Assembly: GCA_965116785.1 (NCBI GenBank)
Contig: OZ220731.1
Location: 2,852,001 to 2,916,000 of the forward strand
Direction of reading: 5' to 3'
Origin: Bin87 sp965116785
Lineage (GTDB): Bacteria > Chloroflexota > Dehalococcoidia > Lucifugimonadales > UBA3495
DNA length: 64,000 bases
The notes beneath the pieces were generated by a model. The model did not search any database and was not told the DNA's origin. It worked only from the letters and a program-made list of their open reading frames with translations. Made by a program: the position numbers and the translations under genes. Position 1 is the first letter of the stretch, and each line of letters starts with the position of its first letter. Shown here piece after piece: positions 1 through 7,495 of this stretch.

Positions 1-1615
1 CAGCGCCACCGAGTGTGATCGTGCTGTCCTCGTTAACGTCGCCCCACTTCGCGTCGATCCGGAGCGTGCCCCGGAGGCCACCGGGGACCTCGAAGGTGAT
101 CGAGCCGGAACCGTTGCTGATAGGCTCACGGTCGGTGATGAAACTGCTCAGTGGCTCATCGTTGGGAGCGTTGAGGGACCCACCGATCTTGAGTTCAGTG
201 AAACCAGCGCCTTCATTCATGAAGTCCTGGGCAAACACGTTGACAGTGTCACCAGTGTTGGCGGTGCCGGGCACCACCGCGATCGAGGGCTGCAGGTTGA
301 AGTCCTCGATATCGCCGTATGACGCCTTACCAGTACCGTCTACCATGCAGATGTGGTTGACGTTGCCGGGCGCGAAGGTCGGAACCGTGACCTCGAAGGT
401 CACCGCAACCTTGTCGTCGCTGCCGACCAAACCGCCACCGGCATTGGTGCCGTTGTCGATGATGTCGCGGCAGTTGCCGATCTTCTGGACCGTGGCGAGA
501 GCTTCGCCCATCAGGCCGTCGTACATCACGCAGTAGGCTGCGGCGTTCGGGCTGTCCATGGGATCGGTTTTGGGCATGCCTTCTACCGAATCCGGCTTGC
601 CGTCGTACGTGAGCCCGACCGCAGCAACCATTTCGCGGCAGTTGAGGGCGTTCCACCAGGCAACGCGATCGGGGGCGCGGTTCAGCACGTAGACCGCAGC
701 GCTGGTGCCGTTCTTGAAGCCGGAACCCGTGACGGTCAGCTCATAGCCACGGCTGTTGTCCACGTCGGACAGGCCGATCTTCCGTGCGGTCGTCAGGTCC
801 TTTTCGATCTTGGTGAATTCCTTGACGCCCAGTTGCATAGCATCGCTGTCGCCGGCGTAGCCGTTGAAATCGCCGGGAACCGAGCCGGTGTGGGTCGCCG
901 GCAGCACTGCGAAGCCAGTGCTGTGGTCACCTTCTTCCGACGGGTTCTTGATGCCGGCCGACTTGGTCACGACCACCGTGACCGTGTCTCCCGCGAGCAG
1001 ACCGTTATCGCCTTCGCACTTATCGTCGGTGGCGTTGCGGCACATATCGGGGACGAAGATCTGGATGGAAATGTCCTTCTTGTCCGGGGTAAAGTAGTCG
1101 CTGGTGGCCATCACCGGGTCGACGGTGGCGAACACCCGGGCTGCCCTGCCCGTTTCCACCTTGGCCGGCTCGGACACGAAGAACACGTCGCTGGCCGATA
1201 TGGAATCAGGCTCCTGGTAGTCATCCTCCAGGTACAGCACGATGGAGCCGCCAACGGCCACGTCTTGGGTCAAGTCCTCGATCTGCAGCTTGATCTCCAC
1301 AGTGGCGCTGCCACTCGTGGAACTGGACGAGGTTGAGCCCGAGCCCGTGATGACACCCATTTCCACCGGTGAAGGGGGTTCCGGCGGCGGCGTCGCCGTC
1401 GGGTGCTCGTGGTTAGGGTCCGTGGAGTCGAGGCCCGCGTTCTCGTGCTCCGTGTCGCACGCTGCACGCTCCTGGATAGTACCTTCGTCACACGGGTGAG
1501 CCTGCGCCACGCCCGTTTGCGCAACGGAAAACGCGACTATTGCAGCCAGCACCCCGAACACGGCCAGCGACATCAAGGCCACCGGCCAGATGTGCTTTCT
1601 CGTTTTTTTAGCCAT
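1..1615 (-). CDS. Secreted surface protein, C-terminus cut by window edge
   Basis: Reading from an ATG at 1615 the minus strand stays open to the window edge, giving at least 538 residues. The start follows an AGGAGAT ribosome site. The N-terminus (MAKKTRK, then a hydrophobic stretch, then a VAQAH cleavage-like site) is a signal peptide closely matching that of the next gene at 4891. The mature part opens with a His/Pro-rich low-complexity segment (TPPPEPP, around residue 75) and a Ser/Thr/Gly linker. Beta-rich Ig-like sequence with several Cys follows, for example CRNATDDKC. I recognise no enzyme motif. It is probably an exported adhesive or structural protein. Codon pattern and paralogy of the leader support coding; function is unknown. 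Confidence 0.75.
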   Translation of the reverse strand, partial: MAKKTRKHIWPVALMSLAVFGVLAAIVAFSVAQTGVAQAHPCDEGTIQERAACDTEHENAGLDSTDPNHEHPTATPPPEPPSPVEMGVITGSGSTSSSSTSGSATVEIKLQIEDLTQDVAVGGSIVLYLEDDYQEPDSISASDVFFVSEPAKVETGRAARVFATVDPVMATSDYFTPDKKDISIQIFVPDMCRNATDDKCEGDNGLLAGDTVTVVVTKSAGIKNPSEEGDHSTGFAVLPATHTGSVPGDFNGYAGDSDAMQLGVKEFTKIEKDLTTARKIGLSDVDNSRGYELTVTGSGFKNGTSAAVYVLNRAPDRVAWWNALNCREMVAAVGLTYDGKPDSVEGMPKTDPMDSPNAAAYCVMYDGLMGEALATVQKIGNCRDIIDNGTNAGGGLVGSDDKVAVTFEVTVPTFAPGNVNHICMVDGTGKASYGDIEDFNLQPSIAVVPGTANTGDTVNVFAQDFMNEGAGFTELKIGGSLNAPNDEPLSSFITDREPISNGSGSITFEVPGGLRGTLRIDAKWGDVNEDSTITLGGA

Positions 1616-1720
1616 TTGTCGTAATCTCCTTTGAGATTGACTGTTTGCTCCGTCCCGGGCCGGTCATTCGGGCAACGCCAGCGCCCAGCCCGGGACAGTC
1701 ATCTTTCCAGATGGCTCCGG

Positions 1721-4700
1721 TTATTCGACCGTGACCCTCTTCTTCTCCGCGAAGTTGATCTCGAACAATCCGCCTGGGGCCCAGGATCCGACGTAGATGT
1801 TGTACGTCTGACCCACGGTCAGGGTGATCTGGGTGACCACTGCGCCACCGCCGTCTACGACCTTGCTCGTGGGACTGAGGTCATCGACGTTGATCGCGAC
1901 GACGGTGTACCCGTGAGCACTGGTCGCCGTATCCCACTCGACCTGCACCAGACCACTGCCCTGAGGGTTCACGCGCACGTTGCTCGGCGCAGTCAGCGAT
2001 GCCGTCACCGTCACCGCGATCTCGTGCATGGCGGTTCCACCGTTGCCGTCGTCGGCGGTCACCGTTACGGTGGCCATGCCGCCCGATACGGCGGCGATGG
2101 TCAGCATGCTGACGGGCGCGCCTGGGTCGGTATCGTCAACGGTAACCATGGCGGTGGCGATGCTGCCGTCATCGGGCATTACCGCAGCCGTGTAATCCAG
2201 TGTGTCGCCGTCGGGATCGGTGAACGAACCGGTGAGGGTGATGACCTCGTCATCTCCGCCCACCATCAAGCTCACCGCGGCGGGGAGCTGATCGCCTGGC
2301 ACGGGGGCCATGTTGTCTGGTTCCACCGTTACGGTGAACATCTGCGTGTCCGTTCCGCCGAACATGTCGGTGGCCGTTACCGTGATGTCGGACATGCCGG
2401 CCGCGACGGCGTTGATGGTCACCATGCCGGTGCTCGCATCCACCATGGCGGTGGCGTAGCTTGGCATGGATGACGTCACCGCGTAGCTCATGGCGCCGGT
2501 GAAGTACATCGAAGCGTCAACAGTTTCCGTATCGCCGACGGTCATCGTGTCCACGGTTATGGTTCCGGAGGCCATGACGTGATCATGCATGCCCTCCATG
2601 ACCGGGTACGTAACCACGGCGGTGGAGGGTCCGGAGCCCGCGCCGCTCATGGCCTTGACCCGGTACTGGCGCATCTCGCCGTTGGCGATGTTGTCCGGCT
2701 CGTCGGTGTCGGTCTCATGGGTGCGCAGGAAGTCAGTATCACTTACAGGGATGGTTTTCCAATCCTCGTCCCACTCGCTCCAGGCCGCGTCAGCGCTGGC
2801 TTTGGTCCGCCGCGCGATCACGTAGTCCGTGACCGCATCCCCGGCGGGGTTGTCGGGAGCGTTCCACAGTATGTCGATGCCCAACTGCGCCGGGTCGCTG
2901 ATGTTGGCGTCCCGCGCCGGCTGCACAGTCAGGTCCAGCGGCATACCGGGCGTGCCGGACTTCGCCGACGTGCCCTTCCTCACAACGGCATTCCGTATGT
3001 CATCGGCGTCGGGGAAGGCGTTCGCTGGAGTGCCATCGCCGTCATCGTCTTCAGCGACTTTGTTGATCGCGAAGACCCGGAACCACCGGTCAGTCCCCGC
3101 CTTCAGCTTGGTCACGGTGTACATGGTCGTGTCGGCGCCCATGACCATCCTGGCGCAGAAGCCATCATCAGTTGCAGTTGTGCCAAGGGGAGGGGTACAA
3201 GATTCCGAGTAGTGGGAGATAGTTACCCTGGGATCCCTCTCCTCAAAACCATTGTAAGCGGAGATTTCAACACGGTAGCCGGTGATGGGCTGACCGCCGT
3301 CCTCCGTCGGCTTATCCCATTCCAACGTGATCTTGGTAGGATCATCCGAGGACGTCTCCAAGCCCCTTACTGACGCCGGCTTTGTCGCTTGCGATGTACT
3401 GCCCACGCGAATGTCTTCAGTACGGCCGGTTACGGTTGCATCAGCCGGTGGAGGACCGTATGCCCCATCCTTGAACGAAAACACGCGGTACTCGTAGTCA
3501 TCGGTGTTGGTGGCGTTGGTATCAGGATCCAGGCCCCGGTGGTTGTAAGTGGATCGGGTATAGCCCGTGTTCGACTGCAACGTCATCCAACGACCAGTCG
3601 CAACGTTCTTCCTGACGTCGATCAGGTAGCTGGTGTTCGACACGTCGGTCCACGTCAGGTCGATCTGTCGCATGGACGTATCGATTGACGCTCTCAGATT
3701 TGTTACTGCGGGGGGGCTCACGTTGGCAAGGAGCTGCGCAGAATTATCTGCGTTGGGTTTAGTCCGTACCGTGACTATGTTGGACCAATCGCTGTTTTTG
3801 GTGCCATTGGTAGCGCGAACTCGGAAAGACGTGGTGCCGGTGATAGTCCGACCGGCCTGTTGAGCGGCAACCCCATCTTGCGAAGCACCTGGGAGAGCAC
3901 TGTCGGCATCTGCGACTGTCCATGAACCGGAGCCCACTTTGGTGGCCACAGCGAAGGTAGTGATGTCCGCACCGCCATTGTCAGCAGGCCAGGTCCAGTA
4001 CAGGTTAACGGCGTTCAGAACCGCTTCGTCCTCACCAACCGTCACCCGCAGCGTTGGCGCCCCTGGCTTGCCCGGATCGTCCGTTTGAGGCACGGGCGCT
4101 ACTGCGGTGGCGGCGGTCGAAACGCCCACGCTGTTGACGGCATAAACCTCGTACTTGCGCGCGGTACTGGCCGGCAAGTTTTTGTGCATGAATTCGACCT
4201 TGCCATCGCCCTCTGGAGCACGAATGACAATGGTCCCACCAGCACCAGTTTCGGTTATCGTGGTAATGCCAGCGGCATCATGTGGAGTAGTATCATCCTC
4301 ACAGCCGGTCAGAGCCGGAAGAGCCGCGGTCCCAGCCACTGTGACGACGCAGTACCTGGTGATGCTCGCTCCGCCGTTACTGGCGGGCGGATACCAAGAC
4401 AGGTCGATCTGATTCGGCCCTATCACTTTGCCGGTCAACATGCGCACCACACCGGGGCGTCCGGGGCCATCAGTAGTGGCCATGCTGCTGGCAGTCAGGT
4501 CGGAAGACGGGCCGGTTCCGGCCGTATTCACCGCAAAGACCCGATAGTGGTAGGGCATGCCAGGCTTCAGTCCCATCGTGTCGGTGTAACTGGTGCTCCC
4601 GGTGTGCATTTCCACCAGGCGCATCCAGACGTCGCCGGCAGTAGGGCCTGAGGACCGGTCGATTCGATAGTAGTCAGGAGCTCCGCCGTCGGCGGGCATC

Positions 4701-4891
4701 TTCCACGTTACATCGATCATATCCCGGCCATCAGCCGTCGCCGTCACTCCGGTGACGATGCCGGGCAGTTCCAAGTCGTGGGCTTGCGTCCCATTGGGCG
4801 CCAGCGCCACGAACAGGGCCAGCGCGCCGACGACGGCGAAGACCGCCACCAGGGGCGCTGACCATATCAGCTTTCTCGTTTTTCTACTCAT
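1721..4891 (-). CDS. Secreted multi-domain fibronectin type III / Ig-like protein
   Basis: This is a 1056-residue exported protein. I start it at ATG 4891, not at the upstream ATG at 5086, because MSRKTRK plus a hydrophobic core and TQAHDLELPG forms a signal peptide like that of the neighbour at 1615. An AGGGAGAT ribosome site lies just upstream, and the extra upstream codons derive from repeat DNA. After the leader come about six fibronectin type III domains (roughly residues 45-730), recognisable by repeated PGKPGAP linkers and IDLSWYPP/ITLEWDKP/YRVFAVN strands. Two cadherin/putative-Ig modules follow (about 735-955, with the DPDGDTL motif and VTVTADDGNGG), then a last FnIII-like domain. 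No catalytic motif, LPxTG or C-terminal anchor is visible. A role in the cell surface, adhesion or carbohydrate binding is likely but inferred. Confidence 0.85.
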   Translation of the reverse strand: MSRKTRKLIWSAPLVAVFAVVGALALFVALAPNGTQAHDLELPGIVTGVTATADGRDMIDVTWKMPADGGAPDYYRIDRSSGPTAGDVWMRLVEMHTGSTSYTDTMGLKPGMPYHYRVFAVNTAGTGPSSDLTASSMATTDGPGRPGVVRMLTGKVIGPNQIDLSWYPPASNGGASITRYCVVTVAGTAALPALTGCEDDTTPHDAAGITTITETGAGGTIVIRAPEGDGKVEFMHKNLPASTARKYEVYAVNSVGVSTAATAVAPVPQTDDPGKPGAPTLRVTVGEDEAVLNAVNLYWTWPADNGGADITTFAVATKVGSGSWTVADADSALPGASQDGVAAQQAGRTITGTTSFRVRATNGTKNSDWSNIVTVRTKPNADNSAQLLANVSPPAVTNLRASIDTSMRQIDLTWTDVSNTSYLIDVRKNVATGRWMTLQSNTGYTRSTYNHRGLDPDTNATNTDDYEYRVFSFKDGAYGPPPADATVTGRTEDIRVGSTSQATKPASVRGLETSSDDPTKITLEWDKPTEDGGQPITGYRVEISAYNGFEERDPRVTISHYSESCTPPLGTTATDDGFCARMVMGADTTMYTVTKLKAGTDRWFRVFAINKVAEDDDGDGTPANAFPDADDIRNAVVRKGTSAKSGTPGMPLDLTVQPARDANISDPAQLGIDILWNAPDNPAGDAVTDYVIARRTKASADAAWSEWDEDWKTIPVSDTDFLRTHETDTDEPDNIANGEMRQYRVKAMSGAGSGPSTAVVTYPVMEGMHDHVMASGTITVDTMTVGDTETVDASMYFTGAMSYAVTSSMPSYATAMVDASTGMVTINAVAAGMSDITVTATDMFGGTDTQMFTVTVEPDNMAPVPGDQLPAAVSLMVGGDDEVITLTGSFTDPDGDTLDYTAAVMPDDGSIATAMVTVDDTDPGAPVSMLTIAAVSGGMATVTVTADDGNGGTAMHEIAVTVTASLTAPSNVRVNPQGSGLVQVEWDTATSAHGYTVVAINVDDLSPTSKVVDGGGAVVTQITLTVGQTYNIYVGSWAPGGLFEINFAEKKRVTVE

Positions 4892-4977
4892 TTGACAAGA
4901 TCTCCCTTTCGAGATTGTCGTAAGGTAATCTGAGTTTCTCGGTGCGCCCTCGGCCCGTTGGTTTCCGGGGCCGGATC

Positions 4978-5026
4978 GAGATTGCCGCGCTGTGCTCGCA
5001 ATGACAAAGGAGAAAAGCTCGCAATG
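4978..5026. repeat. Half palindromic element plus one tandem unit
   Basis: Positions 4978-5007 match the right half of the TGTCATTGCGAG...GCAATGACA element (CGAGATTGCCGCGCTG then TCGCAATGACA). One degenerate AAGGAGAAAAGCTCGCAATGAC unit follows, of the kind that is amplified at 5482 and 6834. Confidence 0.7.
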
Positions 5027-5366
5027 ACGGCTGTGTTGCCCGCGGGCGGGCTTGGGGCGGCTTTCTGCAGGTATTTGCGCTGGCACCTCCTTGCGCTGAT
5101 GCCGTCTGCGGGGCCGGGCCTTCGACAGGCTCAGGATGATGGTTCGACAGGCTCACCAGGAGCGGGCGAGGTCACCATGAGCGGTTGGATCGGCCGGCCG
5201 TGGGCGACGGCTGGATAGATTTCCAGATTTGCCCTGCAATTGTAGCGGCGTCAATATTACGGGAGTATTACAGAAAGGGGCCGGTTTTGGCCGAATTTTT
5301 GAGAAACGTCCATTTGGGTTTTTACATGGTTTTACATGGATGGACAGGATGGACGGGATGGGGACT

Positions 5367-5400
5367 GTCAGAATCAGGATTTACGGATTGGGTGGATTGG
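5367..5400. repeat. Left half of the GTCAGAATCAGGATT repeat family
   Basis: GTCAGAATCAGGATTTACGG is the left arm of the inverted-repeat element seen complete at 7540, 8974 and 27347. No matching right arm follows, so this copy is truncated. Confidence 0.6.
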
Positions 5401-5481
5401 AGCGGTTGCGGGATGGATGTCTCTCAATTCGGTCCATCCTGTGCATCGATGCGAGATTGCCGCGCTGCGCTCGCAATGACA

Positions 5482-5748
5482 AGGGGAAAGGGCTCGCAGT
5501 GACAGGAAAGGGGGTTGCAATGACGGGAAAGGGGGGCTCGCAATGACGGGAAAGGGGGGTTGCAATGACCAGGGGAAAGGGGTTGCAATGACCAGGGGAA
5601 AGGGCTCGCAATGACAGGAAAGGGGGGCTGGCAATGACGGGAAAGGGGGGTTGCAATGACCAGGGGAAAGGGCTGGCAATGACGGGAAGGGGGGTTGCAA
5701 GACAGGAAAGGGGGCTCGCAATGACGGGAAAGGGGGGTTGCAATGACA
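5482..5748. repeat. Degenerate tandem array, 12 units of about 22 bp
   Basis: About twelve units alternate between CTCGCAATGACGGGAAAGG- and TTGCAATGACCAGGGGAAAGG-like forms, 20-24 bp each. The array begins immediately after a right half element (5452-5481). Units differ by small substitutions and indels, so it is older or less homogenised than the 23-bp array at 6834. Confidence 0.85.
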
Positions 5749-5810
5749 GTTTGGTGGAAAGGGGGCCGGCGCGGGTTGGGGCACTCACGCGTACCCAGGT
5801 TCGCCCGAGT

Positions 5811-5903
5811 TGTCATTGCGAGCGCAGCGCGGCAATCTCGTAGAAGCAACGCAGGTCGTCCTCGGGGCGAGATCGCCACGTCGCTGCGCTCCTCGCGATG
5901 ACA
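5811..5903. repeat. Complete palindromic repeat element (TGTCATTGCGAG family)
   Basis: TGTCATTGCGAGCGCAGCGC at the left and CGCTCCTCGCGATGACA at the right form a 93-bp imperfect inverted repeat. Elements of this type are widespread in bacterial genomes and probably behave as a non-coding mobile repeat. Confidence 0.8.
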
Positions 5904-6089
5904 AACTGGGTACGCTTGAGGGTTGGGGTCATGCTTGCCCCCGGCGTTGAATGGGAGTAATATACCCCGTGCTGCCACGAGCGCCGCAGATCGGCTCGGG
6001 TCAGGCACAGGGTAGCCTGTACCGGCGACGTGGCTCGGGGCGGCTCAACCGCAGGGCCGCCGACCAACTGGAGGAGGTACAAAACCGAT

Positions 6090-6284
6090 ATGTTCGACAA
6101 GGCTTCGCTGGACCAGCTTTTTGAAGAACTGCGGGACGAGTTCGAGCTGGAGACCGACTGGGAGGACATCCAACGGGACGCGCACCTGGCAGTGGCGTTC
6201 GCCGACGCCGGCACGCTGGACGACCAGAAGGCTTCGCTGGACGCCCGCATCGTCGAGTTCGTCGAGCGGCACAATCCGGGCTAG
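6090..6284 (+). CDS. Small acidic protein of unknown function
   Basis: A 64-residue, strongly acidic and probably helical protein. I chose ATG 6090 because a strong GGAGGAGG ribosome site lies at 6070-6077; the frame is open further upstream but without a start signal. The sequence (MFDKASLDQLF, then FELETDWEDIQRD, then FVERHNPG) has no Cys and no membrane segment. I do not recognise a family. A good rho-independent terminator follows 27 bases after the stop, so it forms a monocistronic unit. The ribosome site and terminator are the main evidence that it is a real gene inside a repeat-rich stretch. Confidence 0.65.
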   Translation: MFDKASLDQLFEELRDEFELETDWEDIQRDAHLAVAFADAGTLDDQKASLDARIVEFVERHNPG

Positions 6285-6311
6285 TCCGGTTCCGCCAACC
6301 CCCGCAATTGC

Positions 6312-6340
6312 GCCCCGCCGGGAAGCCGGCGGGGCTTTTT
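6312..6340 (+). terminator. Rho-independent terminator
   Basis: A perfect 10-bp stem GCCCCGCCGG / CCGGCGGGGC with a 4-base loop is followed directly by TTTTT. It ends the transcript of the small gene at 6090. Confidence 0.85.
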
Positions 6341-6353
6341 GGGTGTGTCCATT

Positions 6354-6463
6354 TGTCATTGCGAGGAGCGTAGCGACGCGGCAATCTCGGCGGTGCGATG
6401 CAGTCCCTCGCGAGATTGCCGCGCTGCGCTCGCAATGACAAGGGGTAGGGGCTCGCAATGACA
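6354..6463. repeat. Complete palindromic element plus one 23-bp unit
   Basis: TGTCATTGCGAGGAGCG opens and CGCTCGCAATGACA closes an 87-bp inverted repeat (6354-6440). One unit AGGGGTAGGGGCTCGCAATG plus ACA (6441-6463) follows. It is the same unit that is repeated 13 times at 6834. Confidence 0.8.
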
Positions 6464-6470
6464 ATCTCAG

Positions 6471-6773
6471 TTACCCGTACCAATCCGCCGCCAGGTCATC
6501 ATGCGTCGGGTTCATCGCGTCTATCAGGGCGACTTTGCGTGCCCGCGACCATGATTTCAGTTGCTTCTCTCTGGTGATCGCGGCCTCGACGTCGCTGGTT
6601 TCTTCGAAATAGACCAACTGGGTAAGGTTGTACCTGGCGGTGAAGGATCGAGGGTCTTTCCTGTGCCGGTGCTCGAACACCCTCCGCATGAGATCGTTGG
6701 TCACACCCACGTACAGTGTGGTGAACCGGGTATTGGCCATGATGTAAACGTGGTACGACTTGGGGTTGGGCAT
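6471..6773 (-). CDS. GIY-YIG family endonuclease
   Basis: A 100-residue single-domain GIY-YIG nuclease-like protein. Start ATG 6773 gives the usual short form. The diagnostic HVYIMANTR...LYVGVTNDLMRRVFEHR segment (residues 8-36) carries the GIY-YIG beta hairpin (here VYI and YVG) with the conserved Arg at about 30. Further on are the family's YFE residues (55-57) and EKQLKSW (about 70-75). Short proteins of this COG2827 type are common and their cellular role is poorly defined. The reading frame continues upstream without a stop through the 13-unit repeat array to 7247. That repeat-coded extension is probably not translated, since no ribosome site precedes it. Confidence 0.85.
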   Translation of the reverse strand: MPNPKSYHVYIMANTRFTTLYVGVTNDLMRRVFEHRHRKDPRSFTARYNLTQLVYFEETSDVEAAITREKQLKSWSRARKVALIDAMNPTHDDLAADWYG

Positions 6774-6803
6774 TGCATTTCGCCAGGGGCGTTCAGAGTG
6801 CGA

Positions 6804-7132
6804 CGAGATTGCCACGCTTCGCTCGCAATGACAATGGGTAGCGGCTCGCAATGACAATGGGTAGCGGCTCGCAATGACAATGGGTAGCGGCTCGCAATGA
6901 CAATGGGTAGCGGCTCGCAATGACAATGGGTAGCGGCTCGCAATGACAATGGGTAGCGGCTCGCAATGACAATGGGTAGCGGCTCGCAATGACAATGGGT
7001 AGCGGCTCGCAATGACAATGGGTAGGGGTTCGCGATGACAATGGGTAGGGGTTCGCAATGACAATGGGTAGGGGCTCGCAATGACAATGGGTAGGGGCTC
7101 GCAATGACAATGGGTAGGGGCTCGCAATGACA
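6804..7132. repeat. Half palindromic element followed by 13 exact-length 23-bp tandem units
   Basis: A right half element (6804-6833) is followed by 299 bp, which is exactly 13 x 23 bp. The unit is ATGGGTAGCGGCTCGCAATG plus ACA. The first eight or so are nearly identical with GCGG; the last five carry GGGG, two of them with TTCGC. Since 23 is not a multiple of three, the minus strand stays open in all three frames. Confidence 0.92.
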
Positions 7133-7176
7133 AGGGGTAGGGGGATGCGCGGCTTATTTTTGCTGACACGGCGCTG

Positions 7177-7204
7177 TTGACGTATGGAACGTGTGTTCTA
7201 TAGA
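7177..7204 (+). promoter_or_regulatory. Candidate sigma70-type promoter for the phage remnant genes
   Basis: TTGACG (7177-7182), a 16-base spacer and TATAGA (7199-7204), about 58 bases before the zinc-ribbon start. It is the best match in the gap after the tandem array. No experimental support. Confidence 0.4.
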
Positions 7205-7261
7205 GTGTATTGGTGTGGCCTGCACAATCCGCAATTTCCGGCCACATGTGAGAGGTGAACA

Positions 7262-7495
7262 GTGTTGATCTGCCGTCGTTGCAACTCCGACCGACTGCTG
7301 GAACTGGCCCGACTGGACGGGGAAGACCATACGGTGTATCGCTGCCTGGAGTGCGGCTTCCTGTTCAGCCCGCCGGACGGGCACGGCGGGGGCGCGAACG
7401 TGCAGCCGGCCGCGACGCCGATCAACCCCGAGGAGGCGCGGCGCCGGCTGGCGTCGGTGGCCGCGGTGCGGCGTCGGCCGGGCGCGTCGCGGTAA
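7262..7495 (+). CDS. Small zinc-ribbon protein upstream of terminase
   Basis: A 77-residue protein with a GTG start at 7262 and an AGAGGTG ribosome site. Residues 4-34 hold two CxxC knuckles (CRRC and CLEC), a typical zinc-ribbon fold. The tail after residue 45 is Pro/Ala/Arg-rich and probably disordered. It ends one base before the terminase frame begins, so the two are likely cotranslated. A small zinc-ribbon protein next to a terminase suggests a DNA-binding packaging accessory, but this is inference from position only. Confidence 0.65.
   Translation: MLICRRCNSDRLLELARLDGEDHTVYRCLECGFLFSPPDGHGGGANVQPAATPINPEEARRRLASVAAVRRRPGASR

Larger units (their letters stand above)
4892..6089. other. 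Repeat-rich intergenic region of about 1.2 kb
   Basis: No convincing gene lies here. Open frames on both strands are repeat-derived (runs such as CHCE and VIAS in translation). The stretch contains four pieces of the palindromic TGTCATTGCGAG family, a 12-unit tandem array, a half copy of the GTCAGAATCAGGATT family, a CCTTCGACAGGCTCAGG-type short repeat near 5117-5158, and a GGATGGACAGGATGGAC motif at 5338-5361. Confidence 0.75.

Noticed and set aside
353..1336. Plus-strand open frame of 327 residues
   Set aside because: It is the reverse shadow of the minus-strand surface protein, whose signal peptide, ribosome site and codon pattern are clear.
5374..6008. Overlapping minus-strand open frames of 130-190 residues (CHCE/VIAS-rich)
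   Set aside because: They translate the tandem array and palindromic elements in several frames, with no ribosome site and no family match.
6834..7132. CRISPR array
   Set aside because: Units are contiguous 23-bp tandem repeats without unique spacers, and no cas genes are in the window.
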